From positions 434,001 to 498,000 of the forward strand of contig CBDBEU010000005.1 of assembly GCA_965204565.1 (NCBI GenBank): 64,000 bases of DNA, read 5' to 3'. Below the pieces are notes generated by a model. The model did not search any database and had not been told where the DNA came from. It saw only the letters and a program-made list of their open reading frames with translations. The position numbers and the translations under genes are program-made. This document shows, piece by piece, positions 19,314 through 28,927 of the stretch (within the stretch, counting starts at the first letter, position 1; the number at the start of each line of letters is the position of its first letter). This stretch comes from CBDBEU01 sp965204565 (GTDB lineage: Bacteria > Pseudomonadota > Alphaproteobacteria > Rhizobiales > TMED25).

Positions 19314-20729
19314 CTATTGGTGCAGCACCACGATCTCGACCGGATCGTCGATGCCCTCGACTTGGCTGGTCTGGCGCACCGGATCGCCCGGCGGCTGATA
19401 GCCTTGCGCTGCATCATAGGCCTCGGCGGTAGTCACCGCGCGACTGCCCAGCAACTTGTTGTGCTTTTCGAGCTTGGCGGCGAGGTTCACCGGCGCACCG
19501 ATCATGGTGTATTCAAGCCGGGTTGAATCGCCCAGCGCACCGAAAATCACCGGCCCCACGGCAACGCTGGCATTGACATTGAGCTCGGCCATTTCCGCGC
19601 TGTCACTCCTGTCGACCCAGCTTTGCGCCTCCTCCATCACCGCATCCAGCGCGCGCAGCGCGTCGGCGGCATGCGAGCGGTCTTCGGAAAGCGCGTCAAA
19701 GGTCGCCATGATGGCATCGCCCATGAACTTGTCGATAATACCGCCATTGGACTGAATCACCGGTACCAGACGGCGCTCATATTGCGCTAGCAGCGTCATC
19801 ACCGCGTTTGGCGGCAGCGTTGCGGCCAGTATTGAAAAGCCGCGAATATCGACAAACAGGATTGCGGCGTAGCGCTGCATGCCTTCACCCGCCGCGACCT
19901 GATGTTTAGCATCGCGGATCTGGGCTGCAACATTGGCATCGAAAAAACGCGAAAAATCGCGCGCCGCGGTCTCCTCGGTGACCGCCTGAACCAGCGTCGT
20001 GCGGGCGCGCCGGGTCACCAGTGTCAGAATGGTGGTAACCGCGAGGATCGAGACGATCTTGTCGATTTCGGCGCCGATCAGCACAAAATTGCCGGTAATA
20101 TAAGCGACGTAATCGCGCGTGATCATGTTGTTGGTCTCGTCGACCACCATGGCGTAGACAAACAGGATGATCCAGCCGATCGCCGCGGTCAGCCCGGTGG
20201 CCACGACGAATCTGGCGCGAAAACGGAATGCCCTCAGCGCAATGAAGATGAACACATAAAGCAGGGTCGGGGCTTTCAGATAGAACGATGCCGGCTGCTC
20301 ATACTGGAGATGAAAGCCCCAGATCATGGCATAGAGCACGGTGATGTCGATCAGGATCGATACATACACCGACCAGTCTGGAAGCCGCGCGCGCAGCGCC
20401 CAGCCAAGCCCGAACACGGTCAGCACGAAATAGATGCCGATGACGTATGGCGCCAGCGCAAAGGCGGTGCCTGCATGGGGCTTGGGCGAGACCATATAGA
20501 GCGAACCGAACAGCGACACGATAGCAAGCTGGAACAGGCGCAGCAGCACCTCGGCGTCATCCTCATGGCGTTCGATTCGCGCGGCCACGCGCTCGGGGAT
20601 CGCGGGCATCTGCCCGCGCCAGGTGGTGCGTGCAATGACCCGCTTGAGATTTCTCCAGGCGCTGCCACCATCAGCCGGTTCAAGGGCGTGCTCAAGAACG
20701 GGCGGGTTGCTTTTCAAGTCGGTGATCAT
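19314..20729 (-). CDS. Membrane-anchored class III adenylate/guanylate cyclase
   Basis: 471 residues. The N-terminal half has six predicted membrane helices (about residues 65-260, from LFQLAIVSLFGSLYMV to IVSILAVTTILTLVT). The C-terminal half is a class III cyclase: AAILFVDIRGFSILAATL with the metal-binding Asp, GGIIDKFMGDAIMATF with the second Asp, VNASVAVGPVIFGALGD, and RLEYTMIGAPVNLAAKLEKHN with transition-state residues. Makes cAMP or possibly cGMP at the inner membrane. The six-helix receiver may sense a membrane signal. Followed on the same strand upstream by an MBL hydrolase gene. Confidence 0.9.
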   Translation of the reverse strand: MITDLKSNPPVLEHALEPADGGSAWRNLKRVIARTTWRGQMPAIPERVAARIERHEDDAEVLLRLFQLAIVSLFGSLYMVSPKPHAGTAFALAPYVIGIYFVLTVFGLGWALRARLPDWSVYVSILIDITVLYAMIWGFHLQYEQPASFYLKAPTLLYVFIFIALRAFRFRARFVVATGLTAAIGWIILFVYAMVVDETNNMITRDYVAYITGNFVLIGAEIDKIVSILAVTTILTLVTRRARTTLVQAVTEETAARDFSRFFDANVAAQIRDAKHQVAAGEGMQRYAAILFVDIRGFSILAATLPPNAVMTLLAQYERRLVPVIQSNGGIIDKFMGDAIMATFDALSEDRSHAADALRALDAVMEEAQSWVDRSDSAEMAELNVNASVAVGPVIFGALGDSTRLEYTMIGAPVNLAAKLEKHNKLLGSRAVTTAEAYDAAQGYQPPGDPVRQTSQVEGIDDPVEIVVLHQ

Positions 20730-20826
20730 CGAGACTTAAGTCTCCGCCGATGCTGGCCGCGGTCCAATCACGCCCGATCAAGCCTTCGTCTGCCGCACGG
20801 GCCGGCACGAGTTTTGGCGCTGGATG

Positions 20827-21696
20827 TCAGACCTCAAGCATCATGTTTTCGTGCGCTACAACAACGTCACGCCGCAGGGCGCTGGCCTCGCGCGCGACCG
20901 TGTCCATAAATGCATCGTCATGCATCGGATGATGGTGGAACAGCACCAGCTTTTGCGCGCCTGCGGCATCGGCAAGCTCCACCGACTGGCGCCAGCTCTG
21001 GTGTCCCCAGCCGGCGCAGGCATTGAGTTCTTCATCGGTGAACATGGAATCGACGATCAGAATGTCGGCGCCGCGCGCGACCTCGACCAGGGCCGGATCG
21101 GGACCATTGGGGCCAGCCTCGGTATCGGTGAGGTAACATACCTTGGCGCCGCCATATGAGATGCAATAGCCGGTCGCGCCTTGCGGGTGATGCAGGGCAA
21201 CGGTAGTGACCTTGATGCTCTCGGCCGGCTCGAAACTGTCGCCGGTCTTGAAGTCGCAATACTCGACCGAGGCGCGGAACACATTGGGTGTGACCGGAAA
21301 GAACGGCGGTGTCATGAATGCCGCCAGCATCGCCTGCACCGTCATGCCGGTCTCGAACTGTCCGCCCCACAGCCGCAATTTGACCGCCGGCAGATGAAAG
21401 GGGGCGAAGAACGGCAGGCCGCAGACGTGATCGAAATGGCTGTGGGTGAGAAAAATGTCGATCAGCTCGGGCGGGGTCTCGACCAGCGTCTCGCCGAGAT
21501 TGCGAATGCCCGAGCCGCCGTCGAGCACGATCAGATGATCGCCGCAACGCACTTCTACGCAGGCCGTGTTGCCGCCATAACGCAGATAGGTCAATCCGCT
21601 GCACGGAATGCTGCCACGAGTGCCCCAGAAGGTGACGCGCATTGCAGCACCGTCGGGATCGCCCTCACGCACGCGGCGATCAGTTTGCTCGGCCAT
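20827..21696 (-). CDS. MBL-fold metallo-hydrolase
   Basis: About 289 residues from the ATG at 21694-21696. Begins MRVTFWGTRGSIPCSG some 20 residues in, then YGGNTACVEV, the metal motif LTHSHFDHVCGLPFF (HxHxDH), a TGYCISYGGAKVCYLTDTE strand with a further Asp, ILIVDSMFTDEE and LFHHHPMHDD. The WGTRGSIP start is typical of a subgroup that includes cyclic-nucleotide phosphodiesterase-like and phosphoryl hydrolases; exact substrate unknown. It precedes the cyclase gene on the same strand with about 100 bases between, which invites a role in cyclic-nucleotide signalling, but this is inference from position. Confidence 0.8.
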   Translation of the reverse strand: MAEQTDRRVREGDPDGAAMRVTFWGTRGSIPCSGLTYLRYGGNTACVEVRCGDHLIVLDGGSGIRNLGETLVETPPELIDIFLTHSHFDHVCGLPFFAPFHLPAVKLRLWGGQFETGMTVQAMLAAFMTPPFFPVTPNVFRASVEYCDFKTGDSFEPAESIKVTTVALHHPQGATGYCISYGGAKVCYLTDTEAGPNGPDPALVEVARGADILIVDSMFTDEELNACAGWGHQSWRQSVELADAAGAQKLVLFHHHPMHDDAFMDTVAREASALRRDVVVAHENMMLEV

Positions 21697-21904
21697 AAAC
21701 ATCATCCAGAATTTCCAGCCACTGCTATCGTCGCATAGCAGCATAGCATAAGTGTCAAAATCTATTGCCGTCAGGCTCAGATACTACATTTCGGCGCCAC
21801 ACTGTATGGAAGTGCCAAACTGCATGAGTGTGAAGGTGAGCATCAATCAATTAACGCTCCGTCAGCGCCAGCTGATGGGTGCCTAGTCGCCGATTGTGGC
21901 GCGC

Positions 21905-22540
21905 TGGAGCCGGGCCGGTGGTTGCGGCTCGTACATGCATCGAGCGGTCAGTTGGCGCGCCAGTTGATGACGGGCGCTGGGGCCGATCTTTTCATCGCCG
22001 CTGAGCCGCGCTGGACGCGTGAACTTGGCACGGCCCAAAAGGCTGGTGACAGTGCACCGGTGGCCCTGTTCACCGGCTCCCTGGTACTTATCGCGCCGCT
22101 GGAAAGCACCGTTTCGTTTGCGCCTGTTCCAGGGGCCGATCTGGCAGCGCTGATTGCCGATGGAAGGCTCGTCATCGGCGATCCGGCCCATGTGCCTGCC
22201 GGGGCCTACGCTCGAATGGCTGGGCGCATGGCAGGAGATCGCGCCGCGCACCGTCTTTGCCGGCAATGTGCGCTAGGCTCTGGCTTTCGTGGCGCGCGGC
22301 GAGGCAGCGCTCGGCATTGTCAATTTAAGCGATGCGCTGGCCGAGGCTCGCGAGCGCGTCGTTGCGGCATTCCCGCCGCCAAACCACAGGCCGATCGTCT
22401 ATAGCGGCATCGCGATTACCGGCGGCGATCACCAGGTGGCGCGCCGGATGCTCGACCACCTGCGATCCGATGCGGCGGGCCCGCTGCTTGAGCATTATGG
22501 ATTTGGCCCGCTTTTACGGCAAGACGGCGCGCCATCATGA
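21905..22540 (+). pseudogene. modA: Molybdate-binding protein ModA, truncated and broken
   Basis: Begins in mid-domain: VHASSGQLARQLMTGAGADLFIAAE is the molybdate-site region normally found after about 45 residues and a signal peptide, which are absent. Continues through LVIGDPAHVPAGAYA, then a frameshift near 22212 and an in-frame TAG near 22275 (…FAGNVR-stop-ALAFVARGEAALGI), then IVYSGIAITGGDHQVARRMLDHLRS to the end. The periplasmic binder of the molybdate ABC importer cannot be made from this. Followed directly by modB and modC. Confidence 0.8.
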
Positions 22541-23223
22541 TGGCGCTTGGACCGGTTGAGCGCGAGGCGCTGATGCTGTCGCTGCAGGTCGCTTCGTGGT
22601 GTCTGGTCGCCGGTCTGCTGCTGGCGCTCGGGCTTGGCATGTTGCTGGCGCGGGCGCGGTTTGCCGGAAAAGCGATCATTCATGCGCTGGTGCATTTGCC
22701 GTTGGTGCTGCCGCCGGTGGCCACCGGCTATCTGATGTTGATCCTGTTGGGGTGCAAAGACCCGCTGGGCGCGTCTCTGGAAGACTGGTTCGGCATCGGC
22801 ATCGCCTTTCGTTGGACCGATGCGGTAGTGGCGGCAATCGTCATGGCGCTGCCCTTGATGGTGCGGCCGATCCATCTGGCGCTGGAAGCGGTCGACCGTG
22901 ACCTTGAAGAGGCCGCACGCACGCTTGGCGCGGGCCGGCTTGCGGTGTTTGCCACCGTCACCCTGCCGTTGGCGATGCCGGGCATTACCGCTGCGGCGAT
23001 ACTGGGCTTTGCAAGGGCGCTCGGCGAGTTTGGCGCCACCATCACATTCGTTGCTAATATTCCCGGCGAGACCCGCACCCTGCCGCTCGCCATCCATACC
23101 GCGCTGCAAATTCCGGGCGAGGAGGGATAGGCGCTGCGGCTGACGGCGCTGGCAATCTCGGTGTCGGCGGTGATCGCCTCTGAACTGATTGTCCGGCGCA
23201 TCGCCCGGCGGATTGCCGCATGA
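22537..23223 (+). pseudogene. modB: Molybdate ABC permease ModB with a premature stop
   Basis: Residues 1-197 are a normal ModB: membrane helices, LPLVLPPVATGYLML, and the EAA loop DLEEAARTLGAGRLAVFATVTLPLAMPGI that contacts ModC, then GEFGATITFVANIPGETRTLPLAI. A TAG at 23128-23130 interrupts the frame; the same frame then continues ALRLTALAISVSAVIASELIVRR to TGA at 23221-23223, the expected last helix. So a single nonsense change removes the final membrane helix. The true stop overlaps the modC ATG (ATGA), as in an intact operon. Confidence 0.82.
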
Positions 23224-24131
23224 GCCCGGTGATCGAAATCGAAATCGCGCTGGAGCTCGGCAGCTTCGCGCTCAAGGCCAAATTTTCCAGCGATGCGGAA
23301 GTTGCTGCCCTGTTCGGTCGCTCCGGTGCCGGCAAGACCAGCATCGTCAAGGCCATTGCCGGATTGCTGCGGCCAACGCGCGGGCGCATCGCGTTTGCCG
23401 GAAAGGTTCTGTTCGACGCTGCCGCCGGCATCAATGAACCGGCGCGGCGGTGGCACATCGGCTATGTGTTTCAGGACACGCGCCTGTTCCCGCACATGAA
23501 TGTCAGCGCCAATCTTGCCTATGGCGGACGGGTTGCGCCCAAGCGCCCGGACAGGGCCGAGTGGGACCATGTGGTGGGGCTGCTCGGTCTTGAGGCGATG
23601 CTTGAGTGCCGGCCGCGCGCGCTGTCGGGCGGCGAGCGCCAGCGGGTTGCGACTGCCCGCGCGCTGCTGTCGCAGCCCCGGGCATTGCTGATGGACGAGC
23701 CGCTGGCATCGCTCGATCAGCGCCGGCATGCTGAAATTCTGCCCTATCTCGACCATCTGGCGCGCGAGGCCTCAATCCCGATCGTCTATGTCAGCCATTC
23801 GCTGGACGAGGTGACGCGGCTCGCCGGCTCCATTGCGGTGGTGAGCGAGGGCCATATCGTCGCTGCCGGACCCGTGGAGGAGATCATGGACCGCACCGAT
23901 CTTTATCCGATCACCGGGCGCCATGAGGCAGGCGCGGTGGTGACCGCGCGGATTGCCAGCTACGACCAGCATTACGGCATGACCCGGCTCGATCTCGGCG
24001 GGGAGATCCTCAAGATCCCGCAAATCGGCGGCGCGCCAGACAACACGGTGCGGCTCTGGCTGCGGGCGCGGTTGCGCTGCGCCAGCAGGTTGAGGGCCTC
24101 GACCAGCATCGAAAAGGCGATGGCGAAATAG
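23220..24131 (+). CDS. modC: Molybdate ABC ATPase ModC, C-terminally truncated
   Basis: The ATPase domain is complete: Walker A GRSGAGKTS, Q-loop YVFQDTRLFPH, signature ALSGGERQRVATARALL, Walker B ALLMDEPLASLD, and H-loop VSHSLDEV. After about residue 283 the C-terminal molybdate-sensing TOBE part is cut off and the frame runs into the reversed end of terC, giving a nonsense tail. ModC normally has about 350-370 residues. With modA and modB also broken, the importer is probably non-functional. Confidence 0.82.
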   Translation: MSPVIEIEIALELGSFALKAKFSSDAEVAALFGRSGAGKTSIVKAIAGLLRPTRGRIAFAGKVLFDAAAGINEPARRWHIGYVFQDTRLFPHMNVSANLAYGGRVAPKRPDRAEWDHVVGLLGLEAMLECRPRALSGGERQRVATARALLSQPRALLMDEPLASLDQRRHAEILPYLDHLAREASIPIVYVSHSLDEVTRLAGSIAVVSEGHIVAAGPVEEIMDRTDLYPITGRHEAGAVVTARIASYDQHYGMTRLDLGGEILKIPQIGGAPDNTVRLWLRARLRCASRLRASTSIEKAMAK

Positions 24132-24700
24132 ATGTAGCCGCGCGGGATATGGAAATGCAGGCCGTCGGCGACCAGCGCCACGCCAATCAGCAGCAAAAAG
24201 CCGAGCGCCAGCATTTTCACCGTCGGATGGCGGGAAATGAAGCCGCTCAGCGGTTCTGCCGCGATCGCCATGACGATAATGGAAATCACTATAGCGGCGA
24301 TCATGATTTCCAGATGCTCGGCCATGCCGACGGCGGTGATCACAGAATCGATGGAAAAAATCAGATCGAGAACCGCGATCTGCATCACCACAACCCCCAT
24401 CGAGGCCTTGACCGCGCTGGCGGCAGTGTGCGCTTCCTCATCGCCTTCCACCAAGGTGTGGATCTCCTGGGTGCCCTTGACCAGCAGGAACAGGCCGCCT
24501 GCCAACAGCACCACATCGCGCCATGACACGCTCTGTCCCAGAAGTTCGAATATCGGCGCGCCCTGCACGCCTGCTCGCGCGGTAGGCGCTGGGAGATGAT
24601 CGACAGGAAAACCACATTGTCGATGCCGAGCGCCACTTCTCAGCAGCGTCAGCGTCAAAAGGCTTGCCCAAGCGTTGGGATCGGTGAGGAGTTCAAGCAT
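24070..24700 (-). pseudogene. TerC-family membrane protein, internally deleted
   Basis: Starts MLELLTDPNAWASLLTLTLL, then shifts frame to read ALGIDNVVFLSIISQRLPRE (the conserved GIDN motif) and shifts back before APIFELLGQSVSWRDVVLLAGGLFLL. About 35 residues with a membrane helix are missing between. Later IFSIDSVITAVGMAEHLEIM and KMLALGFLLLIGVALVADGLHFHIPRGYIYFAIAFS are intact. The native stop is lost and the frame runs into modC. TerC proteins are integral membrane proteins tied to metal (manganese, tellurite) homeostasis. Probably dead. Confidence 0.75.
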
Positions 24701-24771
24701 CTTGTTTGAGATAAGACGGTTCGCCGCCGCGATCCAGAATTAAGTGGAACACGCGTCGAGCGCGATCGGCC

Positions 24772-25845
24772 TCACATGAACGGCTTGGCCGGTGCGGTCA
24801 GCGCCGCGTGCAGCAGCACCGCGCCGAGGGTGAACACGGTGAGCGCGCCCAAAAGGGCAACAGCACGATAGAGAATTCCCACATAGCGCGAATTTCCGGC
24901 AAGGGCACGGGCAGCAATATCGCGCGATCCGACCGCCAGCATGGCAAGCGCGGCAACGGTGATTGCGGTACCCAGCGCCATCGCCAGGGTGGCGCCGACG
25001 CCGGCGGCATAAAATCCCAGCGTGTGAGCGAAGATCAGCACCACAATGGCGCCCGAACAGGGCCTCAGCCCGATACCGGCAACGATCGGCGCGGCATTGG
25101 CGAGCGTCAACGGCCAGTCGGCCAGAGCCGGGTCCGGCATGTGGGAGTGGCCGTGCCCGCACGCATCGCCATGGGTATGATGGCTTGTTCTATGCGCATT
25201 ATTGGCGCGCGCCAACACCATCGGCGCGGCGACACGCCACACCAGCCACAGGCCAAGTGCGGTGATCATCACGTAGCTCACAATCTCAAGGTCGATGGCG
25301 AACCGCCGCGCCTCGCGTCCGGTGGAATTGAGCACAAACACAAAGCCGTAGACGGCTGCGATCGCGGTCACCGCCTGGGCAGATGCGGCAAGGGCGGCGA
25401 GGATCACACCGCGGCGCATGGAGCGCTGATTGGCCAGCATATAGGCGGCAATCACTGCCTTGCCGTGACCGGGGCCAGCGGCATGAAACACGCCATAGAC
25501 GAACGAGATCAGGATCAGCGTCCATGCGGTCTCAGCCGAATAGTCGGTCTTGAGCGCACGCACCGCCTGGCCGAGTTCCCGGTAATAACGCTGCTGGCGC
25601 ACTCTGATTTCGGCCGTCAGGCGATCCAGCCATCCCCGCTCGGCCCCCAGTTTGGGCCCTGGCTTGGCCCCGGGCTGTGCCCCCGGCTTTTCCAATGTCT
25701 GCCCGCTGTTACCAGGTGCCGGTCCGGTAGACTGGGCCTTGGCTGGTGGTATTGCACAGGCCAGCAGGGTGAGAATGGCAATCGCGGCAAGGACGAGGCT
25801 GAAGCGTCTCACGAACCAGGTTCTTCCTGTCGCTGGCCGCACCAC
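24772..25845 (-). CDS. Nickel/cobalt exporter, NicO/RcnA family
   Basis: 357 residues with an N-terminal signal or anchor and a proline/glycine-rich linker, then about six membrane helices. Family motifs: FHAAGPGHGKAVIAAY, a His-rich cytoplasmic loop (HRTSHHTHGDACGHGHSHM) for metal handling, and VAGIGLRPCSGAIVVLIFA. Exports or transports Ni2+/Co2+ at the inner membrane. It lies 21 bases after a DUF1007 gene on the same strand, a frequent pair in alphaproteobacteria. Intact. Confidence 0.85.
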   Translation of the reverse strand: MVRPATGRTWFVRRFSLVLAAIAILTLLACAIPPAKAQSTGPAPGNSGQTLEKPGAQPGAKPGPKLGAERGWLDRLTAEIRVRQQRYYRELGQAVRALKTDYSAETAWTLILISFVYGVFHAAGPGHGKAVIAAYMLANQRSMRRGVILAALAASAQAVTAIAAVYGFVFVLNSTGREARRFAIDLEIVSYVMITALGLWLVWRVAAPMVLARANNAHRTSHHTHGDACGHGHSHMPDPALADWPLTLANAAPIVAGIGLRPCSGAIVVLIFAHTLGFYAAGVGATLAMALGTAITVAALAMLAVGSRDIAARALAGNSRYVGILYRAVALLGALTVFTLGAVLLHAALTAPAKPFM

Positions 25846-25866
25846 GGATTGGCGTTCACTGCGCCA

Positions 25867-26529
25867 TCAGCCATCGGCACCGCAGGCAAGGCTGATCTCA
25901 TCGGCATAGTCGCGACCGATATTGGCGCTCTGGTCGAAATTCATTATTTCCGCATCCGACAGCGACACGCCGGCGCCGTCAACCGATGGGGCCGATATGC
26001 TGACGCGGCAGAAATTGGCATCGACGCCCGAGACTAGAAGCGGCGCTTCCTCGACCAACTCGACCAGCACATAGAATGACGGATCATAAAGCCGCACCGA
26101 GACTGCCTCGACCGCCGGATCGACGGCGCGCTCGAGCGCCAGTTGCAACATCAGCACCATCTGTTCGTTTTCATAGGAATAGTCAAACGCCGTAACTTCG
26201 GTGGCGGGCACCCGGCCTGCTGCGTCCTCGACCTCCACGAACCAGTCGAATTCGGCCAGTGCCTCGGCGTTCTCAACCGCCAGCGCCTTGAGCTCATCGC
26301 GCTCGAATACGCCATTGCCGTTCTTGTCGAGACCTTCGATCAGGACCGCCGTGGTCAGCTCATCCAGCGCATAGCGCACGGTGATGGTGTCGAACCTGCG
26401 CGCCGCATCAAACGCCAGTGCGGCGCTGGCCTTGACCAGTACATGAGGGTGAGCAGGTGCCGCATCCGGGCGCAGTACCAGTAGCGGCAGCACCAGCAAT
26501 GCGGTGATCAGAGCGGTTGATCGGTTCAT
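25867..26529 (-). CDS. DUF1007 family periplasmic protein
   Basis: 220 residues. Signal peptide LITALLVLPLLVL…APAHPHVLVKA; the HPHV after cleavage is the DUF1007 hallmark. An EF-hand-like loop DKNGNGVFERDEL lies near residues 68-80. Ends with two cysteines (NFCRVS and SLACGADG). Almost always encoded with a NicO/RcnA-type exporter, as here, so probably a periplasmic metal-binding partner; the biochemical role is unproven. Confidence 0.85.
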   Translation of the reverse strand: MNRSTALITALLVLPLLVLRPDAAPAHPHVLVKASAALAFDAARRFDTITVRYALDELTTAVLIEGLDKNGNGVFERDELKALAVENAEALAEFDWFVEVEDAAGRVPATEVTAFDYSYENEQMVLMLQLALERAVDPAVEAVSVRLYDPSFYVLVELVEEAPLLVSGVDANFCRVSISAPSVDGAGVSLSDAEIMNFDQSANIGRDYADEISLACGADG

Positions 26530-26604
26530 CGGCCAAGTCCTCCCAGCGCAACAGATGGCAGAGCAATTATAGCACTGTCATGATCTTGTGTGCGCACCAA
26601 GCGT

Positions 26605-27348
26605 TCAGCCCTCTGGCGTTGAGGCACGGCCGAGATAGCGGACAACGGCCTCAGGCCTGCGTCCGGCGGTAAAATCAGCAGTACTCACCTGCGCGGCAAT
26701 AGCGCCATCTTCGATAAAGACATAGCGATCGACGAAGCCCGCCGCTTCTTGGGGCGTGTGCAGCACCATGATGATGGTGAGAGTGCGTGTGCGGCGGAGC
26801 GCGGCAATCAACTCCAGCATATCGCATCTCAGCGCCGGGTCGAGCTGGCTCAAGGGCTCATCAAGCAGCAGCACCCGGCGATCACGCACCAGCGCGCGGG
26901 CAAGGGCCACACGCTGGCGCTCACCCCCCGAAAGCGTACCCGGCATGTCCTTGCCGCGCCCTTCAAGACCGACCGAGGCGAGCGCGGCGTCGCGCCGGGC
27001 GATGGCCTCGCCATCGAGCCTGAGGCCCGGATCGATGCCAAGACCGACATTGTCGCCAACGCTCAAGTGAGCGAACAGATTGTAGTCCTGAAACAAAGTG
27101 GTGACCGGCCGTGCGGCGGGCGCAAGCGTGGTAATATCGCGCCCGTCGCTCAATACTGTGCCCGACCGGGGCGCGACAAAACCGCCCACCACATTCAACA
27201 GCGTCGACTTGCCGGCACCGCTTGACCCGATCACCGCCAGCCATTCGCCGGCCGCGGCCTGAAGCGAAAACCGCGCCTCGAATGCACCAAGGGTGATGCG
27301 CACATCTTCAAGCTCAAGCACGCTTGTCGCCTCCGACAATGCGCTCAA
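26605..27348 (-). CDS. thiQ: Thiamine ABC transporter ATP-binding protein
   Basis: 247 residues, full ABC domain: Walker A IGSSGAGKSTLL, Q-loop TLFQDYNLFAHL, signature TLSGGERQRVALARALV, Walker B VLLLDEPLSQLD, and H-loop VLHTPQEA. Powers import of thiamine or thiamine pyrophosphate with ThiP and ThiB. The start overlaps the thiP end by about 35 bases, so translation is coupled. Third gene of an operon headed by a TPP riboswitch. Intact. Confidence 0.92.
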   Translation of the reverse strand: MSALSEATSVLELEDVRITLGAFEARFSLQAAAGEWLAVIGSSGAGKSTLLNVVGGFVAPRSGTVLSDGRDITTLAPAARPVTTLFQDYNLFAHLSVGDNVGLGIDPGLRLDGEAIARRDAALASVGLEGRGKDMPGTLSGGERQRVALARALVRDRRVLLLDEPLSQLDPALRCDMLELIAALRRTRTLTIIMVLHTPQEAAGFVDRYVFIEDGAIAAQVSTADFTAGRRPEAVVRYLGRASTPEG

Positions 27349-28927
27349 TGGTAACGATCATCAGCCCTGCCAGCAGCATCAAAACCGCAACGCCGACGGC
27401 GGCATCTTCCATGCGGTAGGCGCCCATGCGCTGATAGATGAGCAACGGCAGGGTGGTGATGTCGGGCGAGCCGAATAGCGCGATGACGCCGAGATCTCCC
27501 GCCGCCATGGTGGTGGCAACGCCAAGAGCCGTCCCGGCGGCCGGCCGCAGTCCCGGCCAGTCAACCAATCGCCAGCGCGCCCAGCCGCCAACGCCGAGGC
27601 TGAAGCACAGCCGATCATGCAGCGCGGCGGTGCGCCGCATGGCCGGACCCAGAAAGCGCAGGACAAACGGAAGGGCGGCGATTGCATTGACCGCGATCAC
27701 CAGAAATGGCGCGCTGGCGAACACATCGACATGTGCCCGCAGGGCAAGAAACAGCCCGGCGCCGAGCAGTACCGGCGGTGTCACCAGAATGATGCTGCCT
27801 GCGCCCTCAATGGCGGCGGCGGCGCGCATATGCCCCAGCCGCGGGCCCAGCTCGCGCACCGCATGCAACAGCCCCAGGCCGATGGCGAGCGACAAAACCC
27901 CGGCGGTGCAGGCGATGGTGGCGCTCCAGCCGGCAGCGCGCCACAGGGCCGGGTCGGCAAGCCGTGCGGGCGTCAGCGCCGCAAGGCTCGGGATGAGAAT
28001 GCCGGCAAGCGGCAATATGAAGATGAGCGCCGCCAGCGCAATTGCAGCGGCATCGGTGACGCACGGCCCAAGGTCTTTAAGATCAGGCCGCTCATGGCGC
28101 CCGCCCGATGGCGGCTTGATCGGCATATTTCGCGCCCAAGCGGCGATCATCGCGGCAAGCGTACCCGCCAGCACGATCTGTACCAGCGCCAACGCCACTG
28201 CCCGGTCGATATCGAATTCAAAGCGCAGCGCCTGATAAATTGCAACATCAAGGATCGTTGCTGCCGGACCGCCGCCAAGGGTGAGCACCACGGCAAAGCT
28301 GGTAAAGCACAGCGCGAAGATCACCGCCGCGGTGGGAAACAGCACAGCGCGCATCGCCGGCCACTCGACCAGGCGGAATATCTGGCGCTGGCCAAAGCCA
28401 AACTGTGCGGCCAGCCGCCAGGTCTCCGGCGTTATGGTCTCCAGCGCCCGCACCATGTTTCTAGCGGCAAACGGCATGTTGAAAAACAGATGCGCGATCA
28501 GGATGCCGGTCAGCCCGTAGATATAACTGCCGGGATCGAGCTCCAGCTGGGCGGCGGCGGAATGCACCCAGCCGGCGCGGCCATGCAGCTCGACGATGCC
28601 GAAGACACCGATGATTACCGGCGTTACGAAGGCAAGGCTTGCCAGCGCCAGCATCGCGCGTACCGGCAATAGATGCCGCCGGCGATGGGCCGCTCGGGCA
28701 AAGGGCAGCGCCAGGCAGATGGCGAGCAGCGTCGACAGGCCAGCCTGAAATACCGTGAAACCAGCAACGCGCAGGACGTAATTGTCCGACAGTGCGGCCA
28801 TCAGCGCGCCCCCGCTTGCACGACCGCCGAGCCCGGCCGCCGCGGTTGCAACCACCGCAGCAATTGCAGCCAGCGCCAGTGCGCCGGGCACAAACCGGCG
28901 GGAGGGCACTGGACCGGCAAAAGCCAT
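27314..28927 (-). CDS. thiP: Thiamine ABC transporter permease
   Basis: 537 residues with about twelve membrane helices in two homologous halves, each with an EAA-type loop (TPETWRLAAQFGFGQRQIFRLVEWPAM, and LHDRLCFSLGVGGWARWRLVDWPGL). That is the fused permease layout of ThiP. Start is the ATG at 28925-28927, which shares one base with the thiB TAA. Forms the membrane channel for thiamine uptake. Intact. Confidence 0.9.
   Translation of the reverse strand: MAFAGPVPSRRFVPGALALAAIAAVVATAAAGLGGRASGGALMAALSDNYVLRVAGFTVFQAGLSTLLAICLALPFARAAHRRRHLLPVRAMLALASLAFVTPVIIGVFGIVELHGRAGWVHSAAAQLELDPGSYIYGLTGILIAHLFFNMPFAARNMVRALETITPETWRLAAQFGFGQRQIFRLVEWPAMRAVLFPTAAVIFALCFTSFAVVLTLGGGPAATILDVAIYQALRFEFDIDRAVALALVQIVLAGTLAAMIAAWARNMPIKPPSGGRHERPDLKDLGPCVTDAAAIALAALIFILPLAGILIPSLAALTPARLADPALWRAAGWSATIACTAGVLSLAIGLGLLHAVRELGPRLGHMRAAAAIEGAGSIILVTPPVLLGAGLFLALRAHVDVFASAPFLVIAVNAIAALPFVLRFLGPAMRRTAALHDRLCFSLGVGGWARWRLVDWPGLRPAAGTALGVATTMAAGDLGVIALFGSPDITTLPLLIYQRMGAYRMEDAAVGVAVLMLLAGLMIVTIERIVGGDKRA

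Noticed and set aside
21905..23223. Stop-codon readthrough (TAG recoding) in modA and modB
   Set aside because: Both genes carry other damage, the residues replaced differ between sites, and other genes end normally at these codons; pseudogene decay is simpler.
24808..26037. 409-codon plus-strand frame
   Set aside because: Antisense shadow of the nickel exporter and DUF1007 genes.
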